Shown here: positions 32,577 to 43,600 of the stretch, in pieces
Position numbering within the stretch: position 1 is the stretch's first letter
Layout of the letters: each line of letters begins with the position of its first letter
DNA from: Uloborus plumipes
Taxonomy: Eukaryota > Arthropoda > Arachnida > Araneae > Uloboridae
Reading direction: 5' to 3'
Assembly (NCBI GenBank): GCA_038373865.1
Contig: JAXGGA010002022.1
Span: forward strand, 1-64,000
Length of the DNA: 64,000 nucleotides
The notes under the pieces: model-generated
What the model saw: only the letters and a program-made list of their open reading frames with translations
Told to the model about the DNA's origin: nothing
Databases searched by the model: none
Translations under genes and position numbers: made by a program

Positions 32577-34454
32577 ATGCACAAAGACAAAAATTTTAGG
32601 TTTGTACCTAATTTCAGAAATACTGATTTTGTCGCACTCAGGCAGAGTTTGAAATCGGTTTTTTCATCAGGTTTGGACAATAGCGATGTAAATTTGCAGT
32701 GGACAGAGTTTAAGGAAAAACTAGCAAAAACAGTTGGAGATTTTGTTCCTTTTAGGAGAAAAGGGGTAAACACAAAAATTTGGCCCATGTGGTTCACTAG
32801 GGAAACTAAGGACGCTCTAAACCGTAAGCAAGCTGCTTTTCGTCGATTAAAAGAAACTGGTCACAGCGCAGACAGGCTACAGTATTGTGAGGCTAGGCGT
32901 AGTTTTAAGTATTTGGTACGGTTTCAGAAAAGAGAATTGGAACAAAAGCTGGCAGATAATATTGACAGGAATCCAAAGGAGTTTTTTGCATACGCAAATT
33001 CTGGGAAAGTTCGAAATAGTCAAATTGGGCCACTAGTAGATGAGCATGGAAATTTAATTCAGAATGATGGTGATATAGCAAATGTTCTAAATGACTTTTT
33101 TTCCAGTGTTTTTAACGATAACTGTATCTCAACAGTTGACACAAGCAAGACACAAGCTACTACACAGCTTGAGGACTTTGTATTTTCCAGGGAGGATGTA
33201 TTACATTATTTGAAAAAAATTAAAACCACAAAAGCTCCGGGACCAGATAATATTTATCCAAAAATTCTAGTAGAATGTGCAGAGGAATTAGTTGACGTTA
33301 TAGTTAATATATTCAATGCTTCGTATAACTCAGGAATAGTGCCAGAGGACTGGAAACTAGCTAACATTACACCACTCTTCAAGAAAGGGTCTAGAGGTAA
33401 TGCAGGAAATTATAGGCCTGTGAGTCTGACTTCAGTGGTATGTAAAATTTTTGAAACATTGATCAAAATTAAGATTATGAATTTCTTAGAAAATAATGGG
33501 CTGTTGAGTAGTTTGCAGTATGGTTTCAGAAAAGGTAAATCGTGTGCTACTAATTTATTACATTTCTACGACAAGGTTACCTTGGCTTTAGATAGCAAAA
33601 AATGCGTAGATGTTGTTTACATAGATTTTCAAAAAGCTTTCGATAAGGTGCCGCATGTAGCACTACTCAGTAAATTAGCTGATATAGGGGTAGGAGGTAA
33701 AATTCTAGTTTGGGTTAGGAATTGGCTGACAGGAAGGAAACAAAGAGTAGTTGTTAGGGGTAACTATTCTAAATGGAGTGAGGTTTTAAGTGGGGTTCCC
33801 CAAGGATCAGTTTTAGGTCCCCTTTTGTTTATTATTTTTATGAATGACATTCATGAAAATGTTTCTGGAAACATGAATTGTTTTGCCGATGATGTCAAAC
33901 TTATGGGGGTTGTAGAAAATGACGAACAAATAAATCAGCTGCAACAGGATTTGGATCATATTACTAAATGGGCAGACAAGTGGGGTATGGCAGTTAATGT
34001 TGGGAAATGTCAAGTGCTGCATTTCGGTCATGGAAATAAGCATACAAGCTATTATTTACAGGGTTCAGTCATTAGTAGGGCAGATAATGTTATGGATCTA
34101 GGTGTCTTAATAAATCAGGATTTCAAGTCTAGTCAACAGTGCAGCATAGCTAGTAACAAAGCCAATAGGATGCTTGGGTTTATTAATAGATCTATTTCAA
34201 ACAAATCTAAGAAGGTTCTTCTGCCTCTATATAGAAGTTTGGTAAGACCTCATTTGGAGTATGCTGTTCAGTTTTGGTCTCCTTATCTGAAGAAAGACAT
34301 TAATTTATTGGAAAGGGTACAAAGAAGGGCTACAAGGTTAGTAAATGGGTTTTCTAATTTAGACTATGATTCCAGACTTAGAATGCTTAATATGTATAGT
34401 CTTGAGCGAAGCAGAGCCAGAGGGGACATGATTCAGTTGTTTAAATTTATTTAA
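32577..34454 (+). CDS. LINE ORF2 remnant: reverse transcriptase
   Basis: 625 codons. The RT fingers begin with KTTKAPGPDNIYPKIL (~217-232) and NYRPVSLTS (~279-287). The catalytic Asp is in VVYIDFQKAFD (D350), then SGVPQGSVLGPLLF (~405-418) and the active-site FADD at 436-439 (FADD in place of the commoner YADD, normal for this group). The thumb and LERVQRRATRLV follow. The frame upstream of the ATG is open for only nine codons; the ATG is internal to the old ORF2. It ends at a TAA (34452-34454) that interrupts the family's C-terminus. Probably not active, since the endonuclease is lost. Confidence 0.9.
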   Translation: MHKDKNFRFVPNFRNTDFVALRQSLKSVFSSGLDNSDVNLQWTEFKEKLAKTVGDFVPFRRKGVNTKIWPMWFTRETKDALNRKQAAFRRLKETGHSADRLQYCEARRSFKYLVRFQKRELEQKLADNIDRNPKEFFAYANSGKVRNSQIGPLVDEHGNLIQNDGDIANVLNDFFSSVFNDNCISTVDTSKTQATTQLEDFVFSREDVLHYLKKIKTTKAPGPDNIYPKILVECAEELVDVIVNIFNASYNSGIVPEDWKLANITPLFKKGSRGNAGNYRPVSLTSVVCKIFETLIKIKIMNFLENNGLLSSLQYGFRKGKSCATNLLHFYDKVTLALDSKKCVDVVYIDFQKAFDKVPHVALLSKLADIGVGGKILVWVRNWLTGRKQRVVVRGNYSKWSEVLSGVPQGSVLGPLLFIIFMNDIHENVSGNMNCFADDVKLMGVVENDEQINQLQQDLDHITKWADKWGMAVNVGKCQVLHFGHGNKHTSYYLQGSVISRADNVMDLGVLINQDFKSSQQCSIASNKANRMLGFINRSISNKSKKVLLPLYRSLVRPHLEYAVQFWSPYLKKDINLLERVQRRATRLVNGFSNLDYDSRLRMLNMYSLERSRARGDMIQLFKFI

Positions 34455-34667
34455 ATGAATGATGTTACGGGGTTAGATTTTCGCACGGAAAGCAGGACAA
34501 GGGGTCATTGTTTTAAGCTGTTTAAATCTCAGGCTAATCTTGAAATTCGAAAAAATTACTATTTTAGCAGGGTAGTGGGAACTTGGAATAGCTTACCAGA
34601 AGAGGCGGTAAAGAGCAATGGAGTAGATGGCTTTAAGAGGGCCATTGATCTTCATTGGGGTCTTTAA
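34455..34667 (+). pseudogene. LINE ORF2 C-terminal end beyond a nonsense codon
   Basis: Continues in the same frame immediately after the TAA at 34452-34454. It contains the conserved tail region with YYFSRVVGTWNSLPEEAV and DGFKRAIDLHWGL, typical of CR1/Jockey-group ORF2 ends. A single substitution explains the break; there is no indel. Not an independent gene despite starting ATG. Confidence 0.85.
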
Positions 34668-34742
34668 TTTGACTAGGACCAGCCAAGTTGGGCCCAGAGT
34701 CTGCTGCTGGTCGCCACATTTGTATTTGTATTTGTATTTGTA

Positions 34743-35162
34743 TTAGGGTCATTCCACGGTGACTGACGTTACAGTTTGACTCTATTTTTAAATTAAAAAT
34801 TCAGTACTGACTTGAAATTAATTTTTATCCCCTGAATTTGAACTAAAATGTAATTACAGAGTATACTAAAAGCCTTTTCATAATTCATTAGGTATGAGGA
34901 AATTTTTTTTCAGAAATTATGGGGAATCAAACATATGTGACTGATGTTACACAAAAGCGACATCACTAAAATTGACTTTTTTTCAATTTGAAATCCTCTT
35001 CAAACTAATAGCGTGAAACATAAAAAATAAAATTCCCATAAAAATAGAGATTTCAGACTTTATGAAAATACTTTTCTTGATGGAATAAACTGAAAAACTG
35101 ATAGCACAGAAAATATGTAATAGGTGTGACTGATGTAACAAAGATTTCGTGACTGACGTTAC
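34743..35162 (+). repeat. Repeat with GTGACTGACGTTAC motifs (copy 1 of a TIR-type family)
   Basis: It begins TTAGGGTCATTCCACGGTGA. The 14-mer GTGACTGA(C/T)GT(T/A)AC is at 34759, 34937, 35126 and 35149. The family recurs at 49803-50411 with the motif inverted. AT-rich and non-coding. The right border is not established. Confidence 0.5.
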
Positions 35163-36027
35163 CATAACAAAACATTGCTACAATAATAAATAATTTCTTT
35201 CTAATTGTTAACAAAGCATATATTTTGCCCAAAATTGAAGTTAAATTATAAGAAATAAAGAATGGCAACAAAATATTAATTACACTAATTAAGTTTTACA
35301 CATTAATTTTTAATGAATTGTCCGCTTGAAATAACTTCTACTACTAACTTCACCTCATAGAATTGACCATCATGTTCCACAAGAACCCTCTCTCCTGCTG
35401 CAGCCTTCAATTTCAGAACACATTTTGCTAAATTAGACTTCAAAAAACTGTTTTGAACTTTTGGTGATTCAGAAAATCACTGCCAAAAAAGTGTTGCTGC
35501 TAATTACCTGCTCCAGCTTCTGATTTATTAAAAAAATATTACTCAAATATAACTATTAATAATATAGCTTCAAACTCGGGGGGAAAAGCTAAAATATTTT
35601 CACATTTCTTGAAGTGTAGTATGTAAAAACTTTTTTGCACAAAAAAAGATATACATACAATCGATCGTGATTTGGATTTTCTTCACTAATATTGAAGTTC
35701 TCCGAATCTTTAGGAAAATAATGTGGCTATTTCTAAATCTGGTGTAGGCTATTATGAAGCTTTTGTGGTAATTTCACAGGAAAATATTGTACTGTAATTT
35801 GCTACATCAAAAACATATGTTTCAATACATTTCTATACATTGTTTCATAAATAAATTCATCTGCTTCTAGGAGTATTGCAGGAGTTTTTTAGCGTCTTAT
35901 CTCTTCAGAATTATCATTTTCCCAAGCAGTATTACAATTTTTGACATTCATTTTGAAAAAAAAAAAAAAAAATACCGAGCATTCATAAAAAAATCTTCAA
36001 AAATCACCAAAAAAATCCTAAAACTAC
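35163..36027. other. AT-rich spacer
   Basis: Nothing recognised. An A-run lies at 35956-35973. Confidence 0.5.
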
Positions 36028-36192
36028 GTTTTAAGCAGGGCTGCGGGGTCGGAGGAAAAATGGTCGACTCCGACTCCTGCTTTTTTTTTAATTATTTATT
36101 TTTTTACCCAAATGTGAAGAATGGTCGTAGCCAGGACTCACTTTAAGGGGGGGGGGGTAGCAAGCTGGGGTATTCCAGTTGGAGGTCATGGG

Positions 36193-36207
36193 AGGTCATT
36201 GTGACCT
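36193..36207. promoter_or_regulatory. AGGTCA-TTG-TGACCT palindrome (nuclear-receptor IR3 type)
   Basis: A perfect inverted repeat of the nuclear-receptor half-site with 3-bp spacer, the oestrogen-response-element layout. It is carried inside the hAT MITE. Binding is inferred from the motif only. Confidence 0.45.
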
Positions 36208-36273
36208 CTCAAAAAGTTCAATTTTCTCAAGAACTCTCGCAGGTAATTTCCCCACATTTACCTCAATTCTCGG

Positions 36274-36288
36274 AGGTCACTGTGACCT
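36274..36288. promoter_or_regulatory. AGGTCA-CTG-TGACCT palindrome (second IR3)
   Basis: Second perfect IR3 palindrome, 81 bp from the first, within the repeated segment of the same MITE. Confidence 0.45.
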
Positions 36289-36747
36289 CCCAAAAAGTCC
36301 ATTTTCTCCAGAGCAAAAGACAAGTGCCTCTCGTGTCATTTGACCCCGTACGAAACTAATCCTTTTCGTGTTAAATGGCCAGACTTTATTTTAACTCATT
36401 GCATTTTTGCTGCAAATATTTTTTATTCACTTGCATAAGCCCAAACATAGCAATTCGTTTCACAAAGTAGACCCGCCATTTTGAAGCCCTTTTTAATGAT
36501 CCTAGATGCTTAGGATTTGGATATTGGACGCTGAAAATTTGTATCTGTTAGTTTCAAAGATATGTTTTCGCCTCCATAAAATTTCATCCAAATCGGAGGT
36601 GGTCGGAGTCGGAGTCGACATGTTTTTCAGCGACTCCGACCTTTGATCCAAAATCAGTCCGACTCCGACTCCGCAGCCCTGGTTTTAAGAGTCGAATGTT
36701 AAAAGTTTTAAAAGGGAGCACCTCTTCCTCGTTATTAAGTCGTTCAC

Positions 36748-37169
36748 CTGCCGAGATCTTTCGAACAAAAAAAAGTTTGTTCAAATCGGACTGTTCACTA
36801 AAAAGTTAGTATCGCGGGGCAGGTTGTTTGAACGGTTCAAAGTTGAACCAAAAATTGTTCAAATCGAAAAATCAAATATGGGAATGAGCTGTATTCGCCG
36901 AGATCTTTCCAACAAAAAAAAAGTTCGTTCAAATCGGAATGTTCATTCAAAAGTTATTAGGGGGGGGGGGGGACAGACAGACCGACCGACAGACCGACAC
37001 ACAAATTTCCCATCTCAATACCCTACTTTCCAATTTTTTATTTTTCGATATTTATTTTACTTTTTTGTTTCTTTTTGACTTTGTTTTGGACTTGGCGATA
37101 TTTTTTAGATGCATTAAGCCACTTTTAATGCTTTTTTCGTCTCTTTTATTTTTAACGGGAAAGTAGGCT
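36748..37169 (+). repeat. Right-end copy of the 10149-11994 element
   Basis: One 145-bp module and part of another (CGAGATCTTTCGAACA, TTGAACGGTTCAAAGTTGAA), then the (GACA/GACC)n tract at 36972-37000, then the right arm ending ACGGGAAAGTAGGCT at 37155-37169, identical to the terminus at 11980-11994. The left end is missing. Confidence 0.8.
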
Positions 37170-37889
37170 AAAAAGGGCTGCTTCATGTCTTTCCTTCCTC
37201 GGAAAAAAAATCAAAGATCTAGTGCTGTTTTGAGTGGGGATCATTAAGACAAATGTGCCCCCCCCCCCCTCGAAGCAAGTTTGTTTAAAAAATCAGTGGT
37301 CCTCTCCAAAATTATCGGCTAGATCCGCCACTGATTGAGTGTCATCTTTGGTGACGTGATATCGCGAGGAGAAGGGATAGGATTCGGGGATTCTCACGAG
37401 TCAATTTCCGCTATTGGACCTTAAAAGCACGATTTTAGAGGAACTTATATGGTGCTTGGGAAGAGGGGGGAGGGGGGTTCGAGGGCTTTTCTGCAAAAAA
37501 TTTCGGAAACAAAGTTTAATAATAATTTAATTGAAAGTTTAAAAAAAAAAAAATATAGGGTTTTAAACTGTATTTAATGATTCTTTAACTAATTTCCCTC
37601 TGATTTTCAAAACTATTGAATATCCGCTCTCTCTAAGTTTACTTGAACTTATAATACATCAACATGTTTATATAGTTTAGCCTTTAGTATTAACAATAGT
37701 ATTAAATATATTACATTCATACTTGTAAAGAACGTGAATTTTATCTTTTATTTCGAGTTACATACATACATACAAACAAACCCACGTGTGAAACTAAGTT
37801 ACAACAACAGTTTTTGGCGATCTTAGATGCCGTTGCGAGGTAAAGAACGAAGTACTTCCTAATCATTTTTCCAGAATTTTTTCGGAATT
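37170..37889. other. Spacer with C/G and A runs
   Basis: No gene recognised. A C-run lies at 37259-37269 and a G-rich tract at 37464-37478. Confidence 0.45.
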
Positions 37890-38540
37890 GAAGTCTTGAA
37901 AATATAATTGTATGTCGACGAACAATAAACAACAAACTGGAGGAGTGTGATCGGAAATGCAGTGCGTTTAAACAGTAATTCGTTTTAAGCGTACTCGAAT
38001 TAACAAGGTTAGACTGCACTTGTTAATACTATGGAACCTCGTTCATTCGAGTAAGTTTAAAACGAATTTATTGTTAAAACAACGACATTTCCGGTTCCCG
38101 TCCTCCCGTTTGTTGTTTATTGTTCGTCGGATAACACGAACTGATTTTAAAGTTTCCCCTTTTGGAGTTCAGTTCGTTTTAACGAGGTTCGACTGCACTT
38201 GCTAATACTATGGAACATCGTTAATTCGAGTACGTTTAAAACGAATTCTTGTTAAAGTGAACATTTCCGATCCCCGTCATCCCGTTTGTTGTGCTTCCGA
38301 TAACACAAACTGATTTTAAAGATCCCCCCCCCCCCTTGGAGTTCGTTTTAACAAGGTTTGACTGTACTTGTTAATACGATTGAATCTCGTTAATTCGAGT
38401 GTGTTTACGAGTTCTTGTTAAAACGATCGACATTTCCGAGTCCCGTCCTCTCATTTGTGTTTTATTGTTCATCGGATAATACGAACTGGTTTTGAAGATC
38501 CCTATTTTGGAGTTCGCTTTAACGAGGTTCGACTGTACTA
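37890..38540. repeat. ~175-bp tandem units with pogo/Tigger-like ends
   Basis: Three direct units start near 38031, 38211 and 38380 (TGGAACCTCGTTCATTCGAG and variants), preceded by a half-unit in inverted orientation (~37905-38010). Units end TTCGTTTTAACGAGGTTCGA then CTG; its complement CAGTCGAACCTCGTTAAAAC resembles Tigger/pogo terminal repeats. Non-coding. It may be an array grown from a MITE. Confidence 0.6.
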
Positions 38541-38919
38541 TTTCTTAATCTCACGACTATTCTGCCGTGCTAAGCGCAAAAGTGGTATCTGCAGTCGAGC
38601 TCAAACTGAGATATTTCTCTTTAAAGCTTTGCTCCACCATGTATTTGATCCACATGATATTTTTTCAGAATTTTTTAAAAATATTTCCCGTTTTCAAATG
38701 ACCATAAAACTTTGTATTAAGGTAAAATACGTCACAAAGAGCTACCTGGTGGCGATAACTCAATTTTGTTAGAAAATGCAGATACGACTTTTATTCTTAG
38801 CACGGCACTGCAGTATTCTTCTTTATACCCCTTTGTCTGATTTTTTGTCGAGCACCGGGGCTCTCAATTTTTGGTCCTCCCCTCCGCAAACGAGGGGGCG
38901 GCTCGCAGGGGTGGGAATA
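38541..38919. other. Spacer, no supported gene
   Basis: The plus-strand frame across 38455-38772 has no similarity I recognise and includes repeat sequence from the tandem units. Confidence 0.4.
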
Positions 38920-39115
38920 AACGGGGCGTAAAATAATGACCGGCAGTTATCGGTCCCGTCTTCATCTGTCCGTCCACTCAATATGGAAGCGTCCGGCAGA
39001 TTAATTAAATCGGCGCCCGGAGCAATGAAATAATTAGATCCCGCAGCACCAACCCATGCTCCAGCGGCGACGATCGGCTGTAATTAATTCCGCGCCATCA
39101 CGCGACCCCCCCCCC
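38920..39115. promoter_or_regulatory. Candidate conserved non-coding block with homeodomain sites
   Basis: Complex, non-repetitive sequence with G/C-rich spacers and clustered TAAT cores: AGATTAATTAAATCGG (~38999), AATAATTAGATCCC and CTGTAATTAATTCCGCG (~39078), plus an AATAATGACCGG segment. No ORF. It resembles a developmental enhancer more than spacer DNA, but only by eye. Confidence 0.3.
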
Positions 39116-39180
39116 CCCTTCCGCCCCCACACACTCTCGACTCACGTTCCATCTCTCTATCTCTCGCGCGATGCAGCAAC

Positions 39181-39202
39181 TCTCTCTCTCTCTCTCTCTC
39201 TC
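39181..39202. repeat. (TC)n microsatellite
   Basis: Eleven TC units, preceded by CTCTCTAT-type imperfect sequence from ~39150. Confidence 0.9.
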
Positions 39203-39880
39203 GCATTCCACAGTCTTTTGAGAACAGAACTGTTGTTTTAATGTTTCAACCCCCCCCCTCCTCCCAGAAGATTTTTTTTTTCTTTTATTGTGAGGGAAGA
39301 TCGTTTTGTCTATTTTGATTCCGAGCTTCATTTAAGATGGTTAAAGTATCGCAATTTTCGGTAGGCTAACAAGGCAGTCTTGTATAGAATTTCCCATAGC
39401 TGCTGCCTATTAGTTCTACATTAGTTCAGGTCCGTCATTTCGAAATTTTTCGGGAGGGAGGGGGTTATAAAGAGCATGAATTCAAAGCATTTTATACAGA
39501 AAAACAGCAAAATATGTACGAAAATGCCAAGGGCGTATATATGGGGTGGGCCCGGGGGGCCCGGGCCCTACCCAAAATGAAGGAGAAACATTTAAAACTA
39601 AACGTATAATAACGTTCATAAATCATTTTCCACCTTAAGAGAAAAAAAATCTTAAGAGAGAAAAAAGCAGCCAGTCCGGCCGCGATGGAAGTAGCCACCA
39701 CTTTTAGTCTTTTCACGAGTGGCGAGATAAAAAAATATATATATAATAATAAGGAGAAGAATTTCCAGTGCCAGATTTATGACAGTTCGGGATCAGCGTC
39801 TCGAGTGATAACTTCAGAGGGAAACAAATTTAAGCGTGCCTCCAGCACGAACCCAAAGGAGGCTCTTTGATGAGACTAAA
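39203..39880. other. Spacer with one G/C palindrome
   Basis: No gene seen. GGGCCCGGGGGGCCCGGGCC at ~39548-39568, preceded by AAGGGCGTATATATGGGG, resembles a DNA-transposon end; no partner end found. Confidence 0.4.
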
Positions 39881-40658
39881 GATATACTAAAATTCTACCT
39901 TTAGGCCTTCAGGTATAGAAATCTCAAGTGTGAGCACCTGATTCCCACTCTCCTCTCGAATATCGTCAACGATCACGAAAAATTGCATTTTTACATCTTC
40001 AACTTCGGAAAAATTCAGGAGCAGTGCTTCTAGCCCACCTCTTCTATACTAATTTGGTCAATAGCATGAAACAAATTTTAAGCATTAAAATTCAAACAAT
40101 TTCTGGTAGAGATCTCTCCCCTCCCGTCACTTGTTTCTAGCGCCTTCGAAGGTAATTTTCAAACGTGTTTTTAGAAGCAAAACTCCTAAATCCCCCCCCC
40201 TTTTTCCTTGACATAATCTAAGATAGTTTAAGATAGCATTTTTGAGCCTCGGCGATAAAAAATTTAATGGAGGGCCCTCCAACCTGTTTCCTTCCTCTAA
40301 CATTATCAAACATGGACTCAATATTCATTTAAAAACTTTAATCCGAGAGATCGAGCGCCCCATCTCATTATCTCTTTTCGACGAGTTACAGTTCATAGTT
40401 ACGTTTTTTTTTAAAACTTTAATAGCACAAAATCTCTGGAGCCAGCTCCCAATTCTTTTTCCTAACGTCATTTAAGAGAGCCTAAAATGATTTTTTAGGA
40501 CACCATTACCCAAATATTTCCGTGGGAGGAATTCCGCACCACTAATCATTTTCTAACTGTACTACTAAAGATAGTCTGAATTTGCTCCTCTATGTTTCTA
40601 GCTTTGAAAATTTAAAGAGGGGTATTCCTTCCTGAAAGTCTCCAAAGATAATCTGAAC

Positions 40659-43600
40659 CAGGGCCGTCGCTAGCTGAAATATCTGGGGGGGTGTTGAGAA
40701 TTTGGCGGCCCTGGGCTCATCATATAGGCAGGGGCGGTCCTAGCAGTTTTGCCGCACTGGACAAAAATTCAAAATGCCGCCCTTGTCCCCGATTAAAGTT
40801 TGAAAAGAAAAAACTGCTGACAAATACGAGCCAATAAATAAATTTTGTGAATATAAAACAACGTGACAAAGTAAACTCCTATATTCATAGTAGGATTTGA
40901 CCGAATTTGACCCTACGCTGTTTTAAACATGGGACTCCTTTTGTAGTCCATAAAACTTATGATACAGAACCTCATGTTTCTTTTTCTCTCTTTGCTGGCT
41001 TTTCTCTTTTTCTTTTATGTATGTGTGTATGTTTTTTCATAAACTTTGAAGATGGATGGGCATGAAGGGAATGATGCAGTGACCACTTTAAATTGAGTAT
41101 AAAATATGTGTAACTTCAGGGGGTTCGAGGGTTTCTCCCCCGAGAAAATTTTTTAAAAAGAGATCTAAAATTTAGCATTTTGAGGCCTTATGAGGAGTAA
41201 TCAAGACTACAAAAATGTCAGGAGAAAAATATGCAAACAAAAACTTTTAAAAAATTTTACCTTCTTTTGCAAATTAAAATCAATCAAAATAGAAATTGCT
41301 CTTGTTTGTGATTCAGCAAGTCGTTGACATTAATCGACAGAGAAAAGAGCTTGGGAGGAGAAAAGAAAACATACCGTCTCTTGCTCACATCGGCTTTCGG
41401 TATATAATTAATGTTTGATCATCGCTCCAACCCACCGACTAACACAACACTGTACTAAATGTAACATGAACAATCGGGAAAAAATGCATTAAATAATTTG
41501 AAAGAAATGGTGTAAAGACTTAGAAATCAGGAGAGTAACATCCCAGGAATTCGGAAAATTAATGGTTCATTTTATACACTTGATAAGAAATAAAGTTGTA
41601 GCACTTTTCAGGGAGTTCTAAAGACATTAATTTTCAAAGACTATAGAAAAGCCACTTTCCAGCAGCTCTTGTCAGTATAGATACATCAATTTGTTGTTCT
41701 CTTTCAATTATCAAGAGTTCAGAGGTGTCAGTTGCGAAAAGTAGTTTTGATTCAAGATAATATTTCTTTCTGAGTAGGCGGATATTTTAAAAACTGATTT
41801 GGAAATATTAAAAAATATTTGATCTTTCATAAAAACTGAAATTTTAATTGATGTTTGGCACTATAATTGAGAAAATACTGATCACTATAGATGAGCCCTT
41901 TTAGAATTTTCAAAAACCCAGCAAAAAATAATGTGCTGAAAAGCTTTTAATAATCTGCAGCAAATTTAACCATACTTGGAACAAGATTCAAAAAACTTGC
42001 AGAATATTCGGAGAAAACTAAAAGAAAAAAAAAACGTTTTGTGGATTTTCTGCGGATTATATTGAAGATAAAATGCAGATATTTTTTTTTTCTTTCTTCT
42101 ACAATTGTTCAGAAACTTTTTAAAGAAACTTCAAAAAAAAATTTTTTTTTCTCATTTTCTGCGGATTATTTTGAGCTGGGAAACCCTAAGGGGTTCCCAG
42201 AACCTATAAGCTGACGACCTTTGTGCTATATCAAGCGCATTTATATGCCGTGATTTCCATCAGTCAATATAATTTCCAAATATTTTATCCCGTGTGTCCC
42301 GATGAGAGAACACTGTAGTCTCCTAAACACATTTTTTATTCAGCAAATGTTCACTGATGATTTGGATTCGGCAGAAATTATCGCTTCATTTGGTGAGATG
42401 AGAATGTTTCTCCTTCCAAAAAACTATGTTCCGGGGCTCCACCAGAGTATCTTTGGCTCCACTGTCTCCTATCAACAATTTCGAAATCTTTACATGCTTA
42501 AAAAAACTGTCTAATATATTTTTTTTCTTATGTCTCCGTTGATATTATAATTTCTCAAGATTCGTTTATTTTAATAAGCAATGTTGCAATAGCCAAAAAT
42601 GATGTGTTGTGTTGAAGTGGATACCTTTAAATGCCACACTTAAATATCCCTACATTCATACTTTTCAAGATTCCAAGTTACAAAAAGAATGATATTTGTT
42701 AAATAGTTTTATACATTTTCTCTTCTTAAACAAAAATTTATTTTAGGTGTTCGAACCAAAATGCCGCCCTTAAGATTTACTGCCCCGGACAGGGGTACGG
42801 AATGTCCGCCGCTAGGGCTGCCCCTGCATATAGGGAGGGTGAGGGAGATAGCTTTCCCCGAGCTTTGAAATCTAATATTTTTTACAAAGGTGGAAGGTGG
42901 ACGCAATTTTTGTTTTGTTTTTTTTTTTTTTTTCCTATAAAATTAGCATTTAGTATACCCCCTCCTCCTACGCACATGGAAAAATTCAAAATGACAAGCC
43001 TGAGTGGCTACAAACAGCTTTTGAGTTTTTGAGCACATGCTTAAAACTTTAAATTAATATGCAGAACTATTTATACAAACACCATATAAATGTTAAATGC
43101 CAAAAAATATTAACAAACAATAAATAATAATAGTAAGCATTTATTTGTTAAAGTCTTACCCTTTGGCAATCTGCTCTGTGCCGGGCATATTCTAAACGAT
43201 TCATGAGGTACCTTTTTCTTTTTCCCGTGTTTTGCGGTGATTGTCCCTTGAACATTCATGCTATTAAGTTTTGTGGGAAACGCAGATAAAGTTCAACTGC
43301 TTTAAAATGTTCTGGATATGCAGATCCAATTAATTACCATTAAAAAAAAAAATTCCCGATAAATATGAGTATTTTTCTTTTTTTCTCCTTCCTTTTTTCT
43401 TTTTTTTAAATTGCAAGTTGAAAATCCAGTTTGTTCAACAAAAAAGTCACAAAAAAAAAAAAAAAAAAAAAACTATTGAAAAGAGACAAAATTTTTTATC
43501 TGCTCCTTAGATTTTTAAAACTACATTTCACAAATTTTATTGGTTAAAAAAATTATAATTTAAAATTGACAGCGCCTGTGCTGCAATGCAGCTCATTTGC

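Larger units (their letters stand above)
32557..34742 (+). mobile_element. CR1/Jockey-group LINE, 5'-truncated
   Basis: Only the end of ORF2 is present: linker, RT and C-terminal region, then a short 3' UTR and a (TATTTG)n tail at 34718-34742. The endonuclease and ORF1 are missing, as in most LINE copies cut short during insertion. TTAGAGGTCAT before it and TTAGGGTCAT after it (34743-34752) look like a slightly decayed target duplication. It therefore appears to have landed in, or next to, the left end of the repeat at 34743. Confidence 0.85.
36036..36681. mobile_element. hAT MITE with exact 8-bp target duplication (646 bp)
   Basis: The ends are CAGGGCTGCGGGGTCGGAG (left) and CTCCGACTCCGCAGCCCTG (right), with repeated TCCGAC motifs beneath. 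GTTTTAAG occurs directly outside both ends (36028-36035 and 36682-36689), a perfect 8-bp duplication as hAT elements make. Non-coding. It contains two AGGTCA-N3-TGACCT palindromes within an ~81-bp internal tandem duplication. Confidence 0.9.

Noticed and set aside
32546..32797. Minus-strand 83-codon frame opposite the LINE
   Set aside because: Complement of the RT coding sequence; the plus-strand frame is clearly the real one.
39056..39331. Frames across the (TC)n tract
   Set aside because: Low-complexity products (serine/leucine or glutamate/arginine runs) created by the microsatellite.
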